Assembly (NCBI GenBank): GCA_009602725.1
Contig: WELB01000252.1
Coordinates: 56,053-111,300, forward strand
DNA length: 55,248 nt
Direction of reading: 5' to 3'
Source: Spirogloea muscicola
Lineage: Eukaryota > Streptophyta > Zygnematophyceae > Spirogloeales > Spirogloeaceae
The notes under the pieces were generated by a model. That model did not search any database. It had not been told where the DNA came from and saw only the letters and a list, made by a program, of their open reading frames with translations. The stretch's first letter is position 1; every line of letters begins with the position of its first letter. A program made the translations under genes and the position numbers. Shown in pieces: positions 53,933 through 55,248 of this stretch.

Positions 53933-55248
53933 TCAAAGGGGAGGAGCGTCCAGCTCCGCGGACTCCTCAATGGCTGGGCTCCCGTCTGAAGGCGGAGCCG
54001 GGGGCTTCTGGGCTTCCAGGGCTTCCTTGAACGTCTCTGTGGATCGGAAGTCCGTTGCGCCACTGTTGTACGTCCGCACAGCATACACGCAGCCCCCCAG
54101 CTGTGCCAGCCACCAAGGTGCACAGGCCCAGTATGCAGACGTGTGTGAGTTAGTGTCGGGAGTTCGTCATTAAACAGCTTTCTCTTAGCTCATTGCACGT
54201 TGTGAGTCGATGGAATGACAGTGTCAAGAGCAGAGGCATACTGACTTCAGCAGACACAGTCGGAAGGTTAGGCTCAAAACTCAGGGCTCTACGGCATGCT
54301 TTCCAAGTGCGACCTGTTATTGTCTTGTACCCCAAGACCTGTGAATGTCCAGCATGAAGTAGAGTTTAGGAAGGCAGCATCGAAGCATGGGCAGTCAAGG
54401 ATCTGCCACAGCATACCGCGATGATGATGCCGAACGCCCAGAGGTACTCGAGGACGAAGCCGAGGGGGTTCCACTGAGGGCCGGTCCAGAAGTCAGGCTC
54501 GTCGCCGGGCATCTTCGGGCGGTAGCCCGGCGGTGCACGTGGCCGCTCTGCATCTGGGGCCGGGCCGCCGAGGAGGGCATGAGAGGCGAGGCGCTTGCTA
54601 AGGCCGCAGGAAACTTAGCAGACGTAATCCACAACCAAGAGCCTCTCACTTCCATGGCTCGCAAGTTTAACACAACGACGTCATGTCATGAAGTATTGGT
54701 TGACGATCACACGACCCCCGACTGGGTTGATACTCTAGCTATGCTTGTGAGGACCGTCACACACGGACCCTGCCGCAGGCCGCGAGACCGCCATTCCTCC
54801 GCGCTCCTCGAGGCGACCAGGTCCCATGGCAGTTCTTCGAGGTGCATGAGGAGCAATGCCAACTTCAAGCACAAGAGCGCGAGCTTTGCGCTCTGCGGCG
54901 GCTCCGGCGGCAAAGTATGGGGTTTCGGCTTTAGGGTTTAGGTTTTAGGGTTACCTTGCGGCGGCTTGTCCAGCGCGGCGCCGCCGCCCGGGCGCCGCTC
55001 GTCGGCGACGGGCTTCTCGATCTTGGCCGCCTCGACGCGCAGCGCCCTCCTCGGCGGCGGCGTTGCTGGGCGCCCACAGAACGTCAGCAGAGGCGGCGTC
55101 AGCGTCAGGGTCAGCGTCGGGCTCTGCGCCGCCCCGAGGGTCAGCGTCAGCGGAGGCGGGGGGAGCCCCCATTGCCGGGCCTTGTCCGGGGCGGCGGCGG
55201 CCGCCGCCGGCCGCCGGGCCCTCCCTCCGTCGCGGCCTTGGCCACGCG
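53933..55248 (-). CDS. Conserved plastid membrane protein (5' end outside window)
   Basis: The last exon, 54100-53933, encodes LGGCVYAVRTYNSGATDFRS, TFKEALEAQ and a Pro/acidic tail ending DAPPL. It joins in phase to an exon ending at 54417 that encodes PPGYRPKMPGDEPDFWTGPQ, WNPLGFVLEYLWAFGIIIA. Together they give one transmembrane helix (about LGFVLEYLWAFGIIIA plus LGGCVYAV) flanked by a conserved DEPDFW segment. I know this arrangement from uncharacterised chloroplast proteins of land plants. Upstream, a segment around 54900-54740 (ERKARALVLEVGIAP) and one from 55248 to about 54957 (LRVEAAKIEKPVADERRPGG, behind a Pro/Thr/Leu-rich stretch) may be earlier exons including part of the transit peptide. 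Their splice joins are uncertain. A TTTAGGG-like tract lies in the intron between them. Confidence 0.7.

Noticed and set aside
1-55248. CRISPR arrays, prokaryotic operons, integrases or prophage genes
   Set aside because: No regularly spaced repeats, no Shine-Dalgarno-linked gene strings, and all recognised genes have spliceosomal introns and plant-type families.

Overview
The window is nuclear DNA from a green alga. Genes are split into many short exons with GT-AG introns and GC-rich coding sequence. Degenerate TTTAGGG-type telomere-like tracts lie in introns and spacers. Six of the genes have TGTAA, the chlorophyte polyadenylation signal, 25-130 nt past the stop. Several proteins are plant or plastid types: RSH1, AAE18, SRT2, GGCT2 and a plastid membrane protein. 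It is chlorophyte-like; I cannot name a genus. It is not a prokaryotic island, and I found no operon, CRISPR array, tRNA or rRNA.

Layout: 1-210 (+) is the 3' end of an unknown gene. Three minus-strand genes follow: a 3-hydroxyacyl-CoA dehydratase (HACD/PAS2, 9 exons), a protein with eleven CCHC zinc knuckles (9 exons), and an AAE18-like peroxisomal acyl-CoA ligase (15 exons). The spacer at 15556-18284 carries repeats and a cluster of palindromes ahead of a large plus-strand bZIP gene, which is interrupted by a 741-base assembly gap. Converging on it is a minus-strand DEAH/RHA RNA helicase of the DExH1/DHX36 type (14 exons). Head-to-head with the helicase is a small unknown plus-strand gene. 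A minus-strand class II sirtuin (SRT2-like, 8 exons) comes next. The stretch 36218-42786 is repeat-rich and only fragments of genes can be proposed there. The right part holds a ChaC-type gamma-glutamylcyclotransferase (+), a 19-exon RSH1-type (p)ppGpp enzyme (+) and the 3' part of a conserved plastid membrane protein (-).

The exon-intron models were assembled by hand from splice sites, reading phase and family alignment from memory. In HACD, AAE18, SRT2 and RSH1 every junction keeps phase from start to stop (RSH1 after allowing for one ambiguous N). The genes do not form one pathway: they serve very-long-chain fatty-acid elongation (HACD), peroxisomal acyl activation (AAE18), glutathione turnover (GGCT), plastid alarmone control (RSH1), NAD-dependent deacylation (SRT2) and RNA or transcription control (helicase, knuckle protein, bZIP).

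I did not find a clearly new biological system. The best leads are the palindrome cluster upstream of the bZIP gene together with that factor's altered basic region, the exon-duplicated zinc-knuckle gene, three GC-AG introns sharing an unusual GCATGY donor, an intron built almost wholly of telomere-like repeats, and five assembly ambiguities that all fall in CGG/CCG tracts at gene starts.
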